This document shows, piece after piece, positions 58,271 to 64,000 of a DNA stretch of 64,000 nt (the stretch's first letter is position 1; each line of letters begins with the position of its first letter). This stretch comes from Excoecaria cochinchinensis. Lineage: Eukaryota; Streptophyta; Magnoliopsida; Malpighiales; Euphorbiaceae. The DNA lies in NCBI GenBank assembly GCA_947683425.1, contig CANTUQ010000043.1:13093501-13157500 (forward strand), in the 5' to 3' direction. The position numbers were made by a program, and so were the translations under genes. Below the pieces are notes generated by a model. It saw only the letters and a list, made by a program, of their open reading frames with translations. It was not told the DNA's origin and did no database searches.

Positions 58271-58515
58271 TCGACCGGCTCAGAATATGTCCTTTTACTG
58301 GGAAGAAAACGAACAAGGCAAATAAAGTTTCATTTCAAACCACAAGACTAAGAAGTTGCAGTTTGTGAATTTACAGTAAAAGAAGATTTGGCAGGACACC
58401 GACAACCAATATGTCAAACTACGGTTGCCCACAAAGGCAATAAAAACAACAAAGAAGAATGGACTTAATGCAGTTGCTAAGAAAGCTGGCATAGATCTTA
58501 GAAAAGAACAGGAAA
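58271..58515 (+). pseudogene. RPL28: Plastid ribosomal protein L28 (bL28c) fragment
   Basis: RLRICPFTGKKTNKANKVSF, then a one-base loss shifts the frame to NHKTKKLQFVNLQ, a TAA, and later KLRLPTKAIKTTKKNGLNAV and AKKAGIDLRKE. These are the body and C-terminus of bacterial-type L28 in its plastid form. No intron interrupts about 245 bases and nothing upstream codes for a transit peptide, so a partial retrocopy is likely but not proven. It starts within 40 bases of the last CIPK exon. Confidence 0.88.
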
Positions 58516-59038
58516 TTTCTCTTAATTCAATATTTAGTTCTTTGTATTCCTCTGGTTTCTTCCCTTTCTCTGTTGAAATATTTTGCCAATTTTATGTATA
58601 TATTTTTTGTATATTTTATGTTACATTTTTTTATTTTAATTGAAACATTTTCAATTATATTATTTTTGTCAATTATAATTTTTATACTATAGATGATTTA
58701 ATCATTTAAAACTTAAAAAAATAAATTAAAAAAAAATTAAAAATTCCATAAATTTATCAACAGAAACTTTAATTTTGTCGTTAATTTTACGACATAATAA
58801 ATGTTTTCGTCGCAAAATTTTGTGACAGAAAGTCAGTTTTCGTTATTCCATCACAAAATTTAGTGACGAAATTAAAGTTTTCGTTGCTAAATTTAGCAAC
58901 AGAAATATTTCATCACTAAATTTAGCAACGACCATTATAATTAATTAATTTTTCGTCACTAAATTCCGTCAGTAATCTAGATTAGCAACAGAATTCTATC
59001 AGTAATTTTCGTCGCTAATCCCTATTTTTCTTGTAGTG
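58516..59038 (+). mobile_element. CACTA transposon end 1
   Basis: Ends TTTTTCTTGTAGTG at 59038, the reverse complement of the CACTACAAGAAAAA terminus common in plant CACTA (En/Spm) elements. 58780-59020 is subterminal sequence with repeated TTCGTC/GACGAA and AAATTTAGCAACG motifs in both directions. No matching left terminus is seen; boundary on the left is uncertain. Confidence 0.75.
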
Positions 59039-60534
59039 CCTTTAAAAAAATTAAATTATGAAGTGGTCATGAATGTTATGTGTTACTCTCTTTCATTAGT
59101 TGTGTATATGCAATACAAGTAATTATGTATTTTCTTTATATATTTGTGTGAATCATCTGCTACTTTGCATATTGTTTTCTATGGAAATTTAATGGACTAA
59201 GACCGGCCTTTTTTGAACAAAATAAAATCCTGAACCTAATGGTTTTTTTGAAAATCAAATGAATTTTTATGATTAACTTTATTTGAAGAATATTAAAAAA
59301 CCAAAAATTACGAAACGCATAAAAAATAGACATAATTGCCTAATGGTTAAATATATACTAATTTGTACAGTGAAGTGGCAAAATTAGAGCAGATGTTAAT
59401 TTTTTGAATGCTAAGTGGCAAAATTAGAGCAGATGTTAATTTTTTGAATGCTAAAAAATTAACTCATGTACAAGTGGAGATTTAGATTGAAGTTTTGAAT
59501 TGAAGGTTATATATTAAAGAGTATTTGTATATGTATACAAGTTGATGACCTATAATGAATAAAAGTATATGCTCCTCTATATTTTTGAATGTATTAAAAC
59601 TAAGATGGACAAGAAAAGATAATGACATAGACTGTTGATGTTATTGAAATTAGTTCTTGATTGGCTATGTAATTCTAGTTATTTCTAACTATAAAATCAC
59701 TTTTTTTTTATAATTTATACTCCTATTCATTTTATCTTCACTTCATTTTTGGAACTTTTCTATTAGTGGACTAATCAATTTCAGATATTTCAGGTTAAAA
59801 ATATAGCACTGAAGAGAAAGAATTTTAATATATTGCCCTCAAGGATTAAGTTACCACTATTGAAAGCAGCTACTGAACGTCTAGCTGAGGCGGCATAAGC
59901 TCTAAATTCTATAGGACCAGCTTCCTTACCATAGAGTTCCCCATCCCTTACTACTACATCACCTATTATAGAAGCAACATCTACTCCTACAACAGACAAT
60001 GCATCTATACCATTACAAATATCAAGGACAGATGCATTGAATGGCCTTAAGCCTGGAGAAATCAGAGTTGATGGAAGGATCTATGCTAGCATTATAGATA
60101 ATAGGTGAGTGATTAATGTATAAGTTTATATTTATGTTATAGTATTTAATTTGAAAAAGCTTCTGAAATTGCTTGTCTATTTGGTTGGTTCTGTCTGGAA
60201 AGTACTTTCGCTCGATCTCAAAAACGTTTAAGGAGAAGATGGATAATAATATTTATGGAAGAAAGTATCCCAAGAGACAAAGAATTTTTATTATTAGGAG
60301 TTTCAAGCAAATAAATTAAATTTTTAAATCTTAATTACTTTATCTAACTTTAAATATTAATTATATTAATATTGTAGTTTATAAATACTTATAATATGTT
60401 TATCTTTTTTTTTTTTTATCAAAAATAGTTTTATTGGGATTCACAATTTGATCCCTTCATGTATGGTAAATGAGAGAGTCGTGTCCGTGCATGTTATCAA
60501 GACTTATGAGTATTAAATGCCTGAAAAGTGCATG
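59039..60534. other. AT-rich region with transposon debris
   Basis: 59375-59454 is a perfect 40-base tandem duplication. 59780-60110 (plus) has open stretches such as SIPLQISRTDALNGLKPGEI and GRIYASIIDNR and may be the N-terminal side of a CACTA ORF; unassigned. Nothing else is recognised. Confidence 0.35.
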
Positions 60535-61505
60535 TGTGACCCGCGTCGAACCCTATCAACCCCGGAGGCCCGTTTTAGGGTCTGAGAAGGTTCATTAAAC
60601 TCGTGAAAATTGGTTGCTTGGCAATAGACAGGGAATCACCCTTACTCTAATGTTGGCGATTAACCTACGAGGGTGTCTATGTGGGCACGAAGAGGTAGGT
60701 ATTATGGAGTCGTCACCCAACAAAATATTGCGAAAGTAAATCTAACCTCATAAAGCCTAAACCAGAGAAGGTTCAGGACTTCACTCTTACTTATACCTTG
60801 GTTAATGTTTATGAATGGGTTTCTAAGATTAACTTTCTATCTCTCCTCTCACAAAATTAATGCAAATTAATAAAGGCGCACTTCAAGCATGTAAAGAAAG
60901 CTAATAAATAAAAATACAATTATCCCAAAATTTTTCTCTTTCTAGGTTGCCAAAGAAGGAAAAAAAAAGTTCCCCTTCCTGTGTTTTAGTTTTCTTTTTA
61001 TATCCCAAATATGGAAAAATCAATAATTTCTCTAGGTTTTCCCTTCATATTAGGAGAAAAATAGTCCTTTCCTTTTCAAAATCGAAAAAATCTCCCTCTA
61101 ATCCCAAAATATCAGGTCTTAAAATCAAAATAAAATTTTCCCCCTGATACCATTGAAGAAATTCATTTCTTGGTTTGAAATTCAAGACAGGCGAGCGTCT
61201 ATCCCTTCACAGACGGGCGCCTGTCAAAATTTGTAATGAAAATTACAAAAATGCCTCCGTGCTCGACAAATAGGTATCTCTACTTGAGAGATGACCGTCT
61301 GTCACTCCAAAAGCCAAATTTTGCAATTTAAACCATCACTTTTGCTCTAGCAAATTGCAATAGGCTAAGTCTGAGAAAGGCGTTCAAAAAATTTGTGAAA
61401 CCCAAGGACAAAAATGGGCACTTTCAGTTCTCCACCTGTGATACATATATAAATTTTCTCATCGGGTAACTCTGATCTGGGTTGCCTCGAGACCCAATTT
61501 TTACA
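60535..61505 (-). mobile_element. L: solo Tat-type LTR (971 bases, internally deleted)
   Basis: Starts TGTGACCCGCG and ends CAATTTTTACA, flanked by GCATG (60530-60534) and GTATG (61506-61510), a target duplication with one change. It matches the K LTR (41950-42490). A hairpin with arms 61186-61200 and 61211-61225 (13 of 15 pairs) holds the GACGGGCG motif. It interrupts the Transposase_24 region. Confidence 0.85.
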
Positions 61506-61559
61506 GTATGACCTCCTTATATATTCGAAAAAATATGGCATACTGGCAGTAGTACTGGA

Positions 61560-62440
61560 CAACATTCGATGCCCTCTCTATTTTCGAGCTGAATTCTAAT
61601 AATAGATGGAGAGGACCAAAGGGGGTCAGTGTATCCTTACACATTAGAGGATCAATGTCCTATCGAGAGCATGCAGATAGAATTATAAGTATTTAAAACT
61701 TACTCTTATATTTTGACTTAAGCACTAATTCAATCCAAATATATTTCAATGTAATTTGCATGAATTTATGATGAAAATATATGTATATTATGGAGAATGA
61801 ATAACTAGGTTGTTGAGAAAATTTTTTGTTTCATAGGAGGTAAATATCAGTTAAATAGAGGAAACTCTACTGAAATTTTTATAAATTGTAGTTCAATTAT
61901 AACACATTATTTATTTGCAGGAAACATTTATGGATAGGAGGCCTACACCATATGAGGTGTTTGTGCATACCTACACATGGAAGCATGACACTGTGATATT
62001 CATCAACACTCGATCCAGACAAGTCCATGTATGTTAAAATTATACTTCATTATTATTTTGATGTATCATATTAGTTAAAAATTATCACTAATTAATATAA
62101 AGAATTTATTTTATGACAAGCACAAATACAAGAGACTCTTCAATGATAGTTATAGGATTCTAAAAATGTTGATGACTGACCTTTTATAATGCAGTTAGTG
62201 GTAAAGACTGCTGTCGATGGATTTTTGGCTTAGGTTCTTTTTCAAACTCCTACTATTCGCAATCCTCCACATCCACTATAGCTGCGTCGGGTAGGCGGTC
62301 CACATCCAATCAGAGAGCACTTCAAGTTGAGAATACAGTGGAGATACTGGTAGCTCAATTGCAATAGTCAATGGACTATATAGCTCAACTGCTTAATGAG
62401 TTGGATGAGTTAAAGGAGAGAGGCAGCACTTCATTTTAAT
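61560..62440 (+). pseudogene. CACTA Transposase_24-like remnant
   Basis: Plus-strand pieces: SNNRWRGPKGVSVSLHIRG and SYREHAD (61590-61690), then after an intron-like gap DRRPTPYEVFVHTYTWKHD and INTRSRQVH (61930-62030), and a C-terminal segment ending LLNELDELKERGSTSF (62390-62438). The segment R.PTP.EVF.HT.T is the signature of the plant Transposase_24 family in CACTA elements. Splice junctions and stops are unresolved. Confidence 0.7.
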
Positions 62441-63113
62441 CATCCACCTTCACCAATTGCTTAGTTAGGGATTGGTCATAATTTAGTATTTGTAATTATT
62501 TAAGTTGATTATATGTTACTATTATGTTTTTAACATAATTATTTACTATAATTAATACATTTTAAATTATATTATTTTTGTACATTAAAATTTTTATACT
62601 ATATTACCAATGATGATTCCATCATTTAGAAATTAAGTGTAAAAAAAGTATCAATGAACTATAGTAAATTTTTTGACAGGAAAATAAATTTCTGTATGTA
62701 ACTTTTCCTACGGAATGCTTCGTTTCGTAGGTAAATTTACTAATGGAATGCTTCATGCCGTAGGTAAATTTACCGATGGAATGCTTCGTTCCATAGGTAA
62801 ATTTTTCGACATAATGCTTCGTTCCGTAGGTAAATATATCGATGGAATACTTCATTTCGTAGATAAAATTATTGACATAAAGTTGATTTTCGTCGTAAAT
62901 ATTACCAATGAAAATTATATGTTCATCGCAAATATAGTTCATTTTTAATACAAAATTAAGGACTGATTTCTTCTATCCATCATAAAATTTCCTGAAGGTT
63001 TTATTTTCTATCAAAAAGATTTCCTTCAACCATTTCTCCTTTGACTTTTTCCATCAGTAATCTTAATTCCCGACCAAAAATTTTCATCGGTAACCATTAA
63101 TTTTCTTGTAGTG
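62441..63113 (+). mobile_element. CACTA transposon end 2
   Basis: Ends ATTTTCTTGTAGTG at 63113. Subterminal array 62700-62880 has about five copies of a 33-44 base unit (core GGAATGCTTCGTTCCGTAGG). 62560-62640 resembles 58650-58720 of end 1, so the two elements are related. Small ORFs at 62622-62948 come from the array. Confidence 0.82.
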
Positions 63114-64000
63114 GGATAAATCTCAACCTGTCTTAAAAACCCATTTATAGCCAACCCTTTTAGAACCTTATGACAAGTTTATAAGATCCCAAACATTGTT
63201 TGAGCCATCAATTTTAGCTCTTATTTTATATCATCAATCCATCTTTTAGACTTATCTCTACCTATGATTTGTTAAAATGAAACAAGATCATTATTAATGC
63301 CACAATCAAAATCTGACTCTTGAAAATAAACCACATAACCATCAGAAATAACCGACCTTCTAACCCTTATAAGTTTATGGCTATACCAACTGGTTCATTT
63401 GTATGAGCTGGTGGTAAGTTAGGTTCTTCATGGGGTGCTTCTTCGTTATCCAAATGTTTTTCTTGATTATTTCGATCTTACAAAATAGGAACAACATTTT
63501 TTGTGGTTGTGGGTTTAAGAACATTTATGGACAATACAACATCAACCCTTATTTCATTAATATCCACAACTTGATTTTTAGCACTCCCACTAATCTCACC
63601 ATTCTCTAAACATTTTGCATTAGCTATTTCAATAATTCTAGAACTGTGGTTTGGATAGTAAAACCTGTACCCTTTGGATTTCTTTGAGTAACCAATAAAG
63701 TAACCATTAATTGTTCGAGAATTGAGTTTTCTTTCATATGGATTATAAATTCTTGCTTCTGTTGGACAACCCTAGACATGTAGGTGTCCTAAACTAGGTT
63801 TTCTTCTAGTTTATAACTCAAAAGGAGTTTTAGGAACTGCCTTACTAGGAACTCTATTTAACAGATACATAGCAATTCTAAGTGCATACATCCACAAACT
63901 TTTGGTATTGAGGAGTTACTCATCATACTCCTAACTATATCCATTAATGTTCTATTTTGCCTCTCTACCACACCATTTTATTGCGGTATGCCTGGCACAT
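63114..64000 (-). pseudogene. Ty1/copia pol remnant (integrase end to RT start)
   Basis: Minus strand from 64000: CAGMPQ-stop-NGVVERQNRTLMDIVRSMM, the end of the copia integrase core, then PKTPFEL-type and LGHLHV-like segments, YNPYERKLNSRTINGYFIGYSKKSKGYRFYYPNHSS-like text in several frames, and near 63130-63150 GYKWVFKT, the start of RT. It is cut at 63113 by CACTA end 2 and continues beyond the window. Many stops and frameshifts. Confidence 0.8.

Noticed and set aside
62622..62948. ORFs with repeated KFTYGTKHS/GKFTDGMLR text on both strands
   Set aside because: Produced by the CACTA subterminal repeats.

Overview
This window is plant nuclear DNA, almost certainly from a flowering plant and probably a eudicot. 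It is repeat-rich heterochromatin: AT-rich, intron-bearing remnants, Ty3/gypsy elements with a chromodomain, Tat/Ogre-type elements with a tRNA-Arg-like primer site and a second RNase H, copia and CACTA remnants, and decayed pieces of a CBL-interacting protein kinase gene and of a plastid ribosomal protein L28 gene. I find no intact host gene, no tRNA or rRNA gene and no prokaryotic feature. The species cannot be told from the sequence.

The first 55.96 kb is one nest of LTR retrotransposons. The outermost recognisable host is K, a minus-strand Tat/Ogre-like element: 3' LTR piece 41622-42499, 3' UTR 42500-43080, pol and gag 49673-55422, leader to about 55965, 5' LTR lost. H, a plus-strand Tat-type element seen only as its 3' end, sits in K's LTR (28400-30533 plus 41350-41621). 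H received two further insertions. E1 (1-28399, entering from the left) is a chromodomain-bearing Ty3/gypsy element of Tekay/Del type. I (30534-41349, TSD GTGAG) is a gag-only Tat-type element. Inside E1 lie G (a copia-type solo LTR, 1504-7495), which itself holds F (2848-7352, TSD CGACA), and A (a minus-strand Tat/Ogre-like element, 11097-25223, TSD AGTGG), which holds C (solo LTR, 18295-21135, TSD CATGC). D (43081-49672) is a young gag-only element inside K.

From 55.96 kb onward the sequence is a decayed host-gene remnant: CIPK pseudogene exons (56467-58235) split by a MULE-like MITE, with an RPL28 pseudogene fragment fused behind. Then come two related CACTA transposon ends (59038 and 63113), Transposase_24-like coding debris, a solo Tat LTR (60535-61505) and a minus-strand copia pol remnant running off the right edge.

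The most interesting signals are not proteins. (1) F and D are independent insertions that lack pol at the same breakpoint and share the same gag terminus, so gag-only is the heritable form of this family. (2) The LTRs of F, C and D share a compact double-hairpin module (core CTAAGCGTTATCGCTTAG) followed at once by a GGT, plus arrays of GC palindromes. (3) The Tat-type elements A, I and K share a well-formed branch point/acceptor just upstream of gag and a donor-like GGTAAATATT in the LTR, predicting a leader intron of about 2.4 kb. (4) A, I and K each carry a different tandem array immediately inside the 3' LTR. (5) Stop codons in E1 are mostly CAG to TAG changes, the trace expected from CHG methylation.
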